Positions 16,328-24,789 of a stretch of 64,000 nucleotides of DNA are shown one piece after another. The position numbers were made by a program, and so were the translations under genes. A model generated the notes under the pieces. It had not been told where the DNA came from and ran no database searches. It worked only from the letters and a program-made list of their open reading frames with translations. How positions within the stretch are numbered: position 1 is the first letter of the stretch; each line of letters begins with the position of its first letter. This DNA is from JADFUS01 sp964600025 (GTDB taxonomy: Bacteria > Bacteroidota > Bacteroidia > Bacteroidales > Rikenellaceae), in assembly GCA_964600025.1 (NCBI GenBank), contig CAZRHJ010000003.1, positions 1 to 64,000 on the forward strand, given 5' to 3'.

Positions 16328-17212
16328 ATGGATTCTGTAATTGAAGTAAACAATCTAACACATTACTATGGTAAAAGATTGATTTATGATGATTTAAGTT
16401 TTGAAGTACCAAAAGGCAAGATTTTGGGTTTGCTCGGCAAAAACGGGACTGGCAAAACTACTACTATTAATATTCTGAGTGGTTACTTGAAACCACAAAA
16501 AGGAGAATGTAAGATTTTTGGAGAGAATATTCAAACTCTTTCTCCACAAACACGCAGAAAAATTGCTCTACTTATAGAGGGGCATATTCAATATTCGTTT
16601 ATGACAATCGAAGAGATTGAGCGTTACTACTCTGCATTTTATCCAAATTGGAACAAAGATGCTTATTATGAGCTTATGAAAAAGCTAAAAGTTGCTCCAA
16701 AACAAAAAATTTCTCGTATGTCGTGCGGACAACGTTCACAGGTTACATTAGGATTAATTCTTGCCCAAAATGCAGAACTTTTGGTATTAGACGATTTTTC
16801 GTTGGGACTTGACCCCGGATACAGACGACTGTTTATTGAATATCTGAGAGAATACGCCAAAGCCGAAGAAAAAACAGTGTTTTTGACTTCGCATATTATT
16901 CAAGATATGGAAAAACTAATAGATGATTGTATCATTATGGACTACGGCAAAATATTGCTACACAAAGATGTAAACGATTTAATGCGAAATTTCAGACGTT
17001 TTAGTTTCAATGTACCTAACGAACAACAATTTTCGGCAGACAGTAATATTTACAACGCATCTATAATCAAAAATGTAGGGGAAATATTTTCGTTCTCCGA
17101 CAAAGAATATATCGAAAACTATCTTTCACAAAATGGAATAGACTACTCTATGCTTAGAGAACAACACCTGAATTTGGAAGATATTTTTATAGGTTTAACA
17201 GGCAAATACTAA
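16328..17212 (+). CDS. ABC transporter ATP-binding protein
   Basis: The 294-residue ATPase has Walker A GKNGTGKT (37-44), signature MSCGQR (131-136), Walker B LLVLDDFS (151-158) and an H-loop TSH near residue 187. Three motif changes are seen: the Q-loop position is Glu (ALLIEGH), the signature is SCGQ not SGGQ, and the catalytic Glu after the Walker B Asp is Asp156. Activity may be slow or regulated. It starts a three-gene set with a membrane protein and a DUF4857 protein. I have seen that set with DUF4876/TonB loci, so export or uptake linked to the same ligand is inferred. Confidence 0.9.
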   Translation: MDSVIEVNNLTHYYGKRLIYDDLSFEVPKGKILGLLGKNGTGKTTTINILSGYLKPQKGECKIFGENIQTLSPQTRRKIALLIEGHIQYSFMTIEEIERYYSAFYPNWNKDAYYELMKKLKVAPKQKISRMSCGQRSQVTLGLILAQNAELLVLDDFSLGLDPGYRRLFIEYLREYAKAEEKTVFLTSHIIQDMEKLIDDCIIMDYGKILLHKDVNDLMRNFRRFSFNVPNEQQFSADSNIYNASIIKNVGEIFSFSDKEYIENYLSQNGIDYSMLREQHLNLEDIFIGLTGKY

Positions 17213-17216
17213 GACA

Positions 17217-17888
17217 ATGACAAAAGCAATTATTTTTAAAGAATGGGTAAAAACACGTGAGTTTCTATTGTTGTCATTTGTGATAACAATAGGTGCAGTG
17301 GTGTTTAATATTCTGAGATTAGATAGAATAATATCTCTAAAAGGTGCTGCACATCTATGGGAGGTAATGATAAGTAGAGATGCTATTTTTATAGATATGA
17401 TGAGCTACTTACCACTATGTATAGCACTGCTACTTGCTGTTGTACAGTTTGTGCCAGAAATGCTACAAAAAAGACTTAAACTAACTTTGCATTTGCCCTA
17501 CCCTCGCAACAAAATGATTATTATGATGCTCGTTTATGGGCTTTGTAGTTTTTTGATTATTGCAATTATTCAATATGTAATAATGTTTGGTTATATGGCA
17601 GGGGTTTTTCCACAAGAGATGATTAATAGACTGTTACTAACAGTTTTGCATTGGAATTTGACTGCGATATGTATCTATTTAGCATTGGCGTGGATAATAT
17701 TAGAACCTACTTGGAAGCGAAGAATTTTGTATATGGCTCTGAGCTATGCAATTTATTTTGTATTTACAATCAATCCTCTACCAGAGGCGTATAATTATTT
17801 TTTGCCAATTATGGTTCTACTTGTTTTATGTTTCATTTCCTTTCCTCTTGTATCTGTTTTGAGATTTAGAGAAGGACAACAAGATTAA
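17217..17888 (+). CDS. ABC transporter membrane subunit
   Basis: This 223-residue protein has about six membrane helices (around 18-36, 58-80, 98-125, 138-162, 172-188 and 193-212) and no other domain. It begins 4 bases after the ATPase gene, so it is taken as its permease. Substrate unknown. Confidence 0.75.
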   Translation: MTKAIIFKEWVKTREFLLLSFVITIGAVVFNILRLDRIISLKGAAHLWEVMISRDAIFIDMMSYLPLCIALLLAVVQFVPEMLQKRLKLTLHLPYPRNKMIIMMLVYGLCSFLIIAIIQYVIMFGYMAGVFPQEMINRLLLTVLHWNLTAICIYLALAWIILEPTWKRRILYMALSYAIYFVFTINPLPEAYNYFLPIMVLLVLCFISFPLVSVLRFREGQQD

Positions 17889-17893
17889 ATTTT

Positions 17894-19111
17894 ATGATAA
17901 GAATTTCAAAAATCTCAATAGTTATACTATTTGCAATTATTTTTTCGAGTATATTGCCTTGGTTTGGTAGTTTCTTTTTTTCGACCTACGATTCTGCTCC
18001 ATTCACACTCTATTCACCAGTCAAGCAAACTTTTGCATATATTGACCATACAACAGACTTGGGGATAAAATACAAAGATATAAAAGGCAATGAGTACAGT
18101 GAAAAAGAATTTAACACTATACTTCCCGCATTTTATTACCGACAATTAGTTATGGATTCAAAGTTTCCAAAACAAATTTGCGGTATGGAACTTAGTCCTA
18201 AACAAATTCAAAAACACAATTTCATTTTCAAATCAATACCTCGTGACATAAACAAACCTAAAATTGATTTGTTCTTTTTGTTGGAATCTGCCTCTGGGAG
18301 AGTGGATTTAGAGATGCCTAATGATGTTTTTAGACTTAAAAACGGAATTGAGTTTGTGGATATGGATACAAACAAAACAAATATCCCGAAAAGCAAGCTT
18401 TACAGCGAAGAGTTAAAATCAAAAGGTTTTATTTTCCCTGCTACAAATGCTTTTGGAAATCCAAGTACACGAAAAGACTACGACGAAGGATATTTTTTGG
18501 TGGATAGTAAAGGTGATTTATTTCATCTAAAAAGAGTTAAGGATAAACCCTATGTACACAAAGTGGATTACAAATGGGACTCTGCTATCGAAAATGTATT
18601 TGTAACAGAATACAAATCTCATCAAACTTTTGCGTTTGCGTGGGACAAAAATGGAGATATGTACGTGATTGATGCTCCTAACTACAAAGTAACAAAAACA
18701 TCTATCACAAATAGTTCTTTGACAAACAAAACAGTAATGATAATTGGAGATATATTCTATTGGACTATTAGAATTAATGACGATAACCAAACAAGATTTT
18801 ACGCATTAAATTCAAAGGATTACTCTCTGGCAAACAGCTATAATTATCAATCTGAGCCAAATAAATGGAAAGAAATATCCAAATATATCTTTCCTTTCGA
18901 AATATCGTTTGTTTCGAGTAACGAAAAATGGGTGTATCCACACATAGAAAATTTATCTTTGATAGGTTTTTCTATTAATATGATTTTTTTGGCTTTGTAT
19001 GTTGTTTTGTTTAGAAAAAAACGAACTAAAACAAATATTTACCTATCTTCTGGCGTTTTAGTAGTATTAGGAATTTTTGCTTTTTTGCCTCTATTAATTC
19101 TAAAAGACTAA
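17894..19111 (+). CDS. DUF4857 family membrane protein
   Basis: The 405-residue protein has an N-terminal membrane helix (about 7-27), a large extracytoplasmic region (about 30-345) rich in beta strands, and two C-terminal helices (about 350-370 and 378-402). DUF4857 proteins are found beside the ABC genes seen here. A role as accessory subunit facing the periplasm is inferred. It begins 5 bases after the permease gene. Confidence 0.7.
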   Translation: MIRISKISIVILFAIIFSSILPWFGSFFFSTYDSAPFTLYSPVKQTFAYIDHTTDLGIKYKDIKGNEYSEKEFNTILPAFYYRQLVMDSKFPKQICGMELSPKQIQKHNFIFKSIPRDINKPKIDLFFLLESASGRVDLEMPNDVFRLKNGIEFVDMDTNKTNIPKSKLYSEELKSKGFIFPATNAFGNPSTRKDYDEGYFLVDSKGDLFHLKRVKDKPYVHKVDYKWDSAIENVFVTEYKSHQTFAFAWDKNGDMYVIDAPNYKVTKTSITNSSLTNKTVMIIGDIFYWTIRINDDNQTRFYALNSKDYSLANSYNYQSEPNKWKEISKYIFPFEISFVSSNEKWVYPHIENLSLIGFSINMIFLALYVVLFRKKRTKTNIYLSSGVLVVLGIFAFLPLLILKD

Positions 19112-19117
19112 ATAGAT

Positions 19118-19148
19118 ATTGATTAAAAGCAAAAAATCATTAAATTTG
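19118..19148 (+). promoter_or_regulatory. Promoter of the hemerythrin gene
   Basis: ATTG (19118-19121), a 19-base spacer and TAAATTTG (19141-19148) fit the Bacteroidota consensus. The leader to the ATG at 19165 would be about ten bases. Confidence 0.55.
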
Positions 19149-19164
19149 TGAAAAATACAAGATT

Positions 19165-19872
19165 ATGAAGAATAAAAAAGATATACAATTTTTTTCTGTG
19201 GAACAGAAAATGGCTGATGTAGTGATACAAAACTACAAATTAATTCAACTTGCAGCAAGATTTGGAATAAAATTAGGATTTGGAGATAAGTCTGTTAGAG
19301 AGGTGTGCCAAAGCCACAATGTTTGCCCAGATTTTTTTGTATTGGTATGCAATGTTTATACCTACCAAAATTTTCTACCAGATGCCAAAAGTATTGCAAA
19401 TGTGGATATTAACAGCCTATTATTGTACCTCAAAACATCTCATAATTACTATTTGAACAACAAACTAAAACACATAGAGGACTGTTTGAACATTCTCTAC
19501 AAAGACTCTGACAAGAAATATGCTATTCTGATAGACAAGTTTTTTAAAGACTACAAACAAGAGGTCAAAAATCATTTTGATTTTGAAGAACAAGTTGTTT
19601 TTCCTTATATTGACACGGTTATTCACAAACAAAAACAAGCTGGATTTTGCATTATGCAATTCGAAGATAACCACACAAATATCGAAGATAAACTTAGCGA
19701 TTTAAAAAACATCTTGATTAAGTATTTCCCAGATAGCAATTACTCCGAAGAAAGAATGGATATTTTGCACGATTTGTTTTCACTCGAAGAAGATTTACAA
19801 AAACACACCTTGATTGAAAACAAAATTTTAGTGCCTTATGTTCTAAAAAAGGAGAGCGATTATGAACAATAA
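19165..19872 (+). CDS. Hemerythrin-like (HHE) protein
   Basis: The N-terminal part (about 1-75) is a short helical domain with REVCQSHNVCPDFF, like the front end of ScdA/RIC-type proteins. The rest (about 90-230) is a hemerythrin bundle with His/Glu ligand candidates in TSHNYY, HFDFEEQVVFPY, EDNHTNIED and KHTLIENKILVPY. Such proteins bind a di-iron centre that reacts with O2 or NO, or help repair iron-sulfur clusters. The gene overlaps the downstream regulator by 11 bases, so the two are probably made together and the protein may supply the sensory input. Confidence 0.8.
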   Translation: MKNKKDIQFFSVEQKMADVVIQNYKLIQLAARFGIKLGFGDKSVREVCQSHNVCPDFFVLVCNVYTYQNFLPDAKSIANVDINSLLLYLKTSHNYYLNNKLKHIEDCLNILYKDSDKKYAILIDKFFKDYKQEVKNHFDFEEQVVFPYIDTVIHKQKQAGFCIMQFEDNHTNIEDKLSDLKNILIKYFPDSNYSEERMDILHDLFSLEEDLQKHTLIENKILVPYVLKKESDYEQ

Positions 19873-20449
19873 AACTCATAAAATAGTATTGGTCGAACCT
19901 TCTGAAATTATTGCAGAGGGTTTGACAACAATGCTTACAGATAGTTTTGAGATAGTCGAACGTTTGACAGATGCCTCAAAATTAGACGAGAAAACAGCTG
20001 TAAACGACATTGATATAATATTGATTAACCCTTTGGTTTTGGATTTTCATTCAATACCAAACCTACTACACCATTATTCGGATTATAGCGTAGTTGCTTT
20101 GCAATATTCCTATATCGACTCATCAATTCTAAAACAATTCAATGCAGTATTAGAAATAAATTTCTCAAAACACAAAATATTAGAAACACTGAAAGACTCG
20201 CTTTCACAAGCCGAAGAAAACACCGACCGCAAAGACGTGTCAGAGCTTTCTGAACGTGAAAAAGAAATATTGGTATGGGTAGTAAAAGGACAGTTAAACA
20301 AAGAAATTGCCGACAACCTAAATATTTCCATTCATACCGTCATTTCTCACCGAAAAAACATAAGTAAAAAAACAGGTATAAAATCCGTTTCAGGACTTAC
20401 TGTTTATGCCCTACTAAATAACCTCTTAGACCAAAGCGAAGTAAAATAG
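19862..20449 (+). CDS. LuxR-type regulator with degenerate receiver
   Basis: The 195-residue protein has a receiver-like N-terminal domain (8-120) and a LuxR/NarL helix-turn-helix (about 130-190, LSEREKEILVWVVKGQLNKE). In a working receiver the first strand ends in two acidic residues and the third in the phosphorylated Asp. Here these are Glu12-Pro13 and Asn56 (ILINP), so phosphorylation by a histidine kinase is unlikely. Control by contact with the co-encoded hemerythrin is a reasonable inference. No kinase gene is nearby. Confidence 0.85.
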   Translation: MNNKTHKIVLVEPSEIIAEGLTTMLTDSFEIVERLTDASKLDEKTAVNDIDIILINPLVLDFHSIPNLLHHYSDYSVVALQYSYIDSSILKQFNAVLEINFSKHKILETLKDSLSQAEENTDRKDVSELSEREKEILVWVVKGQLNKEIADNLNISIHTVISHRKNISKKTGIKSVSGLTVYALLNNLLDQSEVK

Positions 20450-20451
20450 GG

Positions 20452-20850
20452 GTCGTAGACCCTTTCCTTATAACCAATCACGGATTATACAAACTCTGTG
20501 AAAACATAAACAACGTTGATATTGTTGAGTTATTTATAGTCGTAGACCCTTTTCCCATAACCAATCACGGATTATATAAACTCCGTGATAAACATAAACA
20601 ACGTTGATATTGTTGAGTTATTTATAGTCGTAGACCCTTTTCCTATAACCAATCACGGATTATACAAACTCTGTGAAAACATAAACAACGTTGATATTGT
20701 TGAGTTATTTATAGTCGTAGACCCTTTTCCCATAACCAATCACGGATTATATAAACTCCGTGATAAACATAAACAACGTTGATATTGTTGAGTTATTTAT
20801 AGTCGTAGACCCTTTTCCCATAACCCATCACGGATTATATAAACTCCGTA
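20452..20850. repeat. Tandem array of 87/88-bp units
   Basis: Units begin GTCGTAGACCC at 20452, 20539, 20627, 20714 and 20802, giving lengths 87, 88, 87, 88 and a partial fifth. Two versions alternate: units 1 and 3 have CTCTGTGAAAAC, units 2 and 4 have CTCCGTGATAAAC. The array therefore grew by duplicating a 175-bp dimer. Each unit holds a hairpin with arms CACGGA and TCCGTG or TCTGTG. The array starts 3 bases after the regulator's stop and its end merges into a MITE-like element arm. Confidence 0.95.
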
Positions 20851-20920
20851 AGAAAGTTATAAGTATCGGTGAAATAGATAAGATAGGCGAGTTTCGTTTT
20901 TAGCGGACAATACTAATATG
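20846..20920. mobile_element. MITE-like element, right arm only
   Basis: From about 20853 the sequence becomes AGTTATAAGTATCGGTGAAA...GATAGGCGAG...AGCGGACAATACTAAT, the right arm of the dispersed family. The left arm is replaced by the 87/88-bp array. It ends 5 bases from the stop of the converging DMT gene. Confidence 0.75.
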
Positions 20921-20924
20921 AAAA

Positions 20925-21830
20925 CTATTTTACCGCTGCCCTACTTTTGTTTACAAGTACTACACCAGTAATCACAACTGCTGCCGCAAAAACTTTTTTT
21001 ACAGACAAAGTGTCCATTCCTATCATAATACTAACTACCGAAGCTATAATAGGTTGGATATACGAATAAAGGCTAATAATTGTAGGTCGCAAACGTTTCT
21101 GCCCAACTGGTATCAAGAAATATGCTACAAAAGTTGAGAAAATAACCAAGAAAGACAATTCCCACCAATAAGCAGAACTTACTGCTGACACATTTATTGA
21201 TACAAGCTCTCCGAATTTGAACGGAAGAGATATAATCATAGAGAATAAAAACATCCATTTCATAAATGTTACAACAGTATATTTTTGGATAAGTGGTTTG
21301 AAAATTCCCAAATAAGAGGCAAAACTCAAAGCATTACAAATCATCAAGATAATACCCAAAGCACTACTTTGAGTAACCGAACTACTACGTCCAACACTAT
21401 TTAGGATAAACATAATAATACCAATAAAACTAAGTGCTACCCCACCAGCTTTTTTGAAAGTAATTGGTTCTTTGATTGCAATAGCAGTGATAAGCATAGT
21501 GAATATTGGCGAAACAGACGCAACAATAGAGGCGTCGAGAGGAGTTGTCATTGTAATGGCAAACAAAAATGTTGTTTGAGTCAAGAACAAACCCAAAATA
21601 GAGGCCATAAATATTTTGAATAAGTCTTTTTTATCAACCTTTTCGCTCGGCATAAACAACGATACCAACCAAAACAAAATACTTGCCCCCACAGCACGAA
21701 CACTAAACAGTCCAAAAGGAGAAATAACATCTGAGTTTGCCAAATCCTTGCAAACTATAATATTTATTCCAAAAATCCCATAAGCACTCAAACACGCCAA
21801 ATGTCCGTACCACTCTCCCAGCTTTTTCAT
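20925..21830 (-). CDS. EamA/DMT-family exporter
   Basis: The 301-residue inner-membrane protein has ten predicted helices in two EamA repeats (about 8-135 and 150-292), typical of drug/metabolite transporters that export amino acids or related metabolites. A Pro-rich helix start (FGLFSVRAVGAS) and the second-repeat signature (VAYFLIPVGQKRLRPTIISL) are clear. Substrate cannot be told. It stands alone with a -7 box at 21866-21859. Confidence 0.88.
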   Translation of the reverse strand: MKKLGEWYGHLACLSAYGIFGINIIVCKDLANSDVISPFGLFSVRAVGASILFWLVSLFMPSEKVDKKDLFKIFMASILGLFLTQTTFLFAITMTTPLDASIVASVSPIFTMLITAIAIKEPITFKKAGGVALSFIGIIMFILNSVGRSSSVTQSSALGIILMICNALSFASYLGIFKPLIQKYTVVTFMKWMFLFSMIISLPFKFGELVSINVSAVSSAYWWELSFLVIFSTFVAYFLIPVGQKRLRPTIISLYSYIQPIIASVVSIMIGMDTLSVKKVFAAAVVITGVVLVNKSRAAVK

Positions 21831-21858
21831 AAAATCAAAATATATTTAAAAATTGCGA

Positions 21859-21866
21859 CAAAGGTA
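21859..21866 (-). promoter_or_regulatory. -7 box of the DMT exporter gene
   Basis: TACCTTTG on the minus strand, 29 bases before the ATG, fits TAnnTTTG. The -33 is not clear. Confidence 0.45.
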
Positions 21867-21954
21867 GTGTTTTTTATTTCCTAAACATAAAGAAATGTAT
21901 TGCAGTCTGGTTAAAATGATAAAACTATACCCAAAGGTATAGTTTTATCATAAC

Positions 21955-22974
21955 TTATTTTTCAAGTGTTTGTTTTATAAATTCTACCAACTGTTCCACA
22001 TCTTCACGTGTGGTATTGAAGGACGTCATTAAACGTATTTCGCCAATATTTTCGTCCCAATCATAGAAAAAATATTTTTGACGTATTATCTCACGTTTAT
22101 CCTCTGGCAAAATCAAAAATAGTGCGTTTGCCGACGGCTTTTGTGTTAATTTTATTTCTTTTATTTCGAGAAGTTTGGTGTATAATAACTGAGCCATTTC
22201 GTTTGAATGGCGAGCCAACTCCAACCACAAATCATTCTCTAAATAAGCAATAAATTGAGCCGCTACAAAACGCATTTTTGAGTAAAGTTGCATTGATTGT
22301 TTACGAACAAACTGATAATCTAAACCAAGCAAATGATTAAAAAACACAACTGCCTCGCCCATCATCATTCCGTTTTTTGTACCTCCAAACGACATCAAAT
22401 CCACGCCAGTAGCTCTAAACTCTTTGGCACTGCAACCTATTGCTACAAGTCCATTTGCAAATCTTGCTCCATCAACGTGAAGATACATATTATAGCTGTG
22501 TGCCAACTCTGCCAACGCTCTAATCTCGTCCAAAGAATAGACCGTACCAAGTTCTGTCGTAAGGGATATGGTAATAACTTTGGGCTGAGAGTGGTGACAT
22601 ACACCAAATTCTATCAATAATGGGCGTACTAATTCGGGCGTTAGTTTGCCATCGAGTGTAGGTACTGAAATAACTTTTGCTCCGCTTAGTTTTTCGGGAG
22701 CTCCACACTCATCTACATTTATATGTGCCGTAGCTGCACAAATAATTGAATTATAGGAGCGAATCACACTGCTCAATGCCGTAACATTTGCACCTGTTCC
22801 GTTCATCACAAAAAACACTTTTACATCTCCAAACAAATCATTAAACTTCTGTTCGGCAATTTGTGTGTATTTATCATCACCATAGCTCAATTCGTGTTCC
22901 ACATTTGCCTCAACAATGGCGTTCATAATGCGAGAATGAACACCAGAGTGGTTATCACTTCCAAAACTTTTCAT
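21955..22974 (-). CDS. ltaE: L-threonine aldolase (low-specificity type)
   Basis: This PLP enzyme splits threonine to glycine and acetaldehyde. The 339-residue sequence shows the N-terminal SDNHSGVHSRI, the HVDGAR motif (Asp168, Arg171) and PLP-binding Lys200 in SFGGTKNG. Length and motifs are normal for the bacterial family. It stands between MITE-like copies, with no promoter I can assign. Confidence 0.9.
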   Translation of the reverse strand: MKSFGSDNHSGVHSRIMNAIVEANVEHELSYGDDKYTQIAEQKFNDLFGDVKVFFVMNGTGANVTALSSVIRSYNSIICAATAHINVDECGAPEKLSGAKVISVPTLDGKLTPELVRPLLIEFGVCHHSQPKVITISLTTELGTVYSLDEIRALAELAHSYNMYLHVDGARFANGLVAIGCSAKEFRATGVDLMSFGGTKNGMMMGEAVVFFNHLLGLDYQFVRKQSMQLYSKMRFVAAQFIAYLENDLWLELARHSNEMAQLLYTKLLEIKEIKLTQKPSANALFLILPEDKREIIRQKYFFYDWDENIGEIRLMTSFNTTREDVEQLVEFIKQTLEK

Positions 22975-22993
22975 TTGTATTTTATTAAAAAAT

Positions 22994-23064
22994 GATTACT
23001 GTCCAATAAAATCATACAAGCTCCTAAGAGATACAAGTATAGTTTTTTTTGCAAACAATACTAA
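22994..23064. mobile_element. MITE-like element, short internally deleted copy
   Basis: A 70-bp piece begins TTACTGTCCAATAAAA and ends TTTTTTGCAAACAATACTAATT, which are the two family ends. Between them is only a fragment (TCATACAAGCTCCTAAGAGA) of the core. The right end runs into the nitroreductase stop codon. Confidence 0.7.
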
Positions 23065-23811
23065 TTAAAAATTCATAAAACCTTGTTCCTTCAATAGCTC
23101 AAAATAAGTTTTAGATATTGCAATATTATCCTCTGCTTTGTATCTATTTTGAGTAAAAATCTGTGCTAAATTTTCTAATTTATTCTCCAAAATCAAGCGA
23201 CGTGTATCCTCCAAAGATTCTTTTTCTTGCCAAATATCATTTATTGACTCTGGACTATAATCTTGATACTTCTCGTAATGTACTACTGCTCTAACTGGCA
23301 AACGGTCTGTTAGCGGAGGAGTCTGAGAAGGATAGCCAACAGCAAGTGTTGTGATAGGAATTACTCCTTTGGGTAAATTCAAAAACTCACAAATTTGTTT
23401 TGCAGTATAAAGTGTAGTCCCCAAATAACAAATACCAAGACCTTCGCTCTCGGCAGCCAACGAGAAATTTTGACTTGCAAGTAGAGTATCTATCGAGGCG
23501 TTTAAATACCACAACAGATTATCGTAACGAGGCTCTGCATTACGCTGTTCACACCATAACGAGAATCTATTAACATCTGCACAAAAAGTAACAAGCATAG
23601 AAGAATTTTCTATCATTGGCTGATTGAAATGGTATTTTGCAAGTTCTTTTTTACGCTCTTCATCACGAGTAACGACAATACTATACAACTGCATATTTCC
23701 AGTAGTAGAAGCTCGTGTAGCACCCTCCAACACTCTATCCAATACCTCCTGAGGTATTTGTTTTTTCACAAAACTACGCACCGAACGATGCTCATTAATC
23801 TCTTTTATCAT
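23065..23811 (-). CDS. Nitroreductase-family flavoprotein
   Basis: This 248-residue FMN oxidoreductase is of the NfsA/FRP type. The FMN-binding HRSVRSFVKKQIP (7-20) and ASTTGNMQ (34-41) segments, and a SEGLGICYLGT stretch (about 126-136), are evident. It probably reduces nitro compounds or quinones with NAD(P)H. The TAA stop lies in the end of the MITE-like element at 22994-23064. Confidence 0.88.
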   Translation of the reverse strand: MIKEINEHRSVRSFVKKQIPQEVLDRVLEGATRASTTGNMQLYSIVVTRDEERKKELAKYHFNQPMIENSSMLVTFCADVNRFSLWCEQRNAEPRYDNLLWYLNASIDTLLASQNFSLAAESEGLGICYLGTTLYTAKQICEFLNLPKGVIPITTLAVGYPSQTPPLTDRLPVRAVVHYEKYQDYSPESINDIWQEKESLEDTRRLILENKLENLAQIFTQNRYKAEDNIAISKTYFELLKEQGFMNF

Positions 23812-23834
23812 ATTATCTTAATATTATTTTATTA

Positions 23835-24090
23835 TTACTGTTCGGTAAAAATTTTAAAAATCATTGTAAGGGATTAAGCGATAATCTATTACAGTGTTTT
23901 AATTTGTAAGGGGCTTGGAAAAATGATTTTTTAAATTTTTATCTTTCCGAAATCATACAAGCTCCCAATAAACTCGGATCTCTTAGGCTATTTTGCTGAT
24001 GGTCATAACGTAGCGTACTGACGTACGTGAAGCAGAGCATCGGTGAAATAGACAAGATAGGCGAGTTTCGTTTTTAGCGGACAGGACTAT
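23835..24090. mobile_element. MITE-like element, full-length copy
   Basis: The left end ATTACTGTTCGGTAAAAA and right end TTTTTAGCGGACAGGACT are inverted repeats of about 17 bp. Inside are ATTACAGTGTTTT, the AAATCATACAAGCTCCC block, and the long imperfect hairpin whose arms read CTCGGATCTCTTAGGCTATT and, inverted, CTCGCCTATCTTGTCTATTT. No ORF lies inside. It fills the gap between the nitroreductase and KtrA-like genes, ending at the KtrA-like stop. Confidence 0.85.
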
Positions 24091-24779
24091 TATTTTATAG
24101 TCTTTCCAAACAAACTAAATGATTTTGAAGACCCATAACAAACTATTTTATCCCCTTTTTCCAAAACCACTTCATCAAGATTAGTTTCTATTGTTTTATA
24201 CTCCAAATAATCACTACCAAGATAGTTTTTTACTTTTTCGGGACGAGTAACAGCAATAAGCGAAAGTTTAAATTCTTTTTGCAACATCAAATCCTTGATA
24301 GTCGTACCAACAAGTATATCTGGAATTTCTATTGCAAGTACGCTATGTGTATTATCTACATAAAATCCGTCCACAAAAATACCCATATTTAGCGAAAGTG
24401 CAAGTTCTTTTGCTTGATTTCTTAGGGGTGTCAATATTCTATCTATATTAAATGCTTGAAGTATATCGTAATGTGTTTGGTCTATGGAACGCACTTGAAT
24501 ATTTTTCACTTTCATTTTTTTGAGTTGGGCAGTAACTTTCAGCGAAAGTGCAAAATCATACCCAATAGATACAATAGTAGTATCTACTTTGTCGAAAGGT
24601 ATGGTATGCAAAGACTTCATATCCATTGCATCAAGTACAAAAGACATATCAAACTCATCACAAGTCATATCAATCAACTTTTTGTCGCTATCAACTACAA
24701 TTACTTCGTGAGCCGAAGCCGATAATTCACGAGCCAATACAAGCCCAAAAGTATCTAAACCTATAACTACTATTTTCAT
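24090..24779 (-). CDS. KtrA/TrkA-type K+ channel gating subunit
   Basis: The 229-residue cytosolic protein has an RCK_N Rossmann domain (1-125; VVIGLDTFGLVLA with D35-type acidic residue in VVVDSD) and an RCK_C domain (about 140-220). Such subunits bind nucleotides and gate a KtrB/TrkH channel, encoded 10 bases upstream in the same operon. The Gly-rich loop is GLDTFG rather than the more usual GxGxxG, a mild change. Confidence 0.92.
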   Translation of the reverse strand: MKIVVIGLDTFGLVLARELSASAHEVIVVDSDKKLIDMTCDEFDMSFVLDAMDMKSLHTIPFDKVDTTIVSIGYDFALSLKVTAQLKKMKVKNIQVRSIDQTHYDILQAFNIDRILTPLRNQAKELALSLNMGIFVDGFYVDNTHSVLAIEIPDILVGTTIKDLMLQKEFKLSLIAVTRPEKVKNYLGSDYLEYKTIETNLDEVVLEKGDKIVCYGSSKSFSLFGKTIK

Positions 24780-24789
24780 AATATTGTTT

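Noticed and set aside
16328..19111. Antibiotic-export ABC system
   Set aside because: Nothing specific to drug export is visible, and the context with DUF4857 and the TonB receptor locus fits nutrient or metal handling better.
20585..20782. 65-codon ORF across the tandem array
   Set aside because: It arises only because 87 is a multiple of three and the units repeat; it ends when an 88-bp unit shifts the frame. No start context or conservation signal.
20452..20850. CRISPR array
   Set aside because: The units are nearly identical along their whole length, with no unique spacers of equal size and no cas genes.
23835..24090. Full insertion sequence
   Set aside because: There is no ORF between the inverted ends and the element is far too short for a transposase gene.
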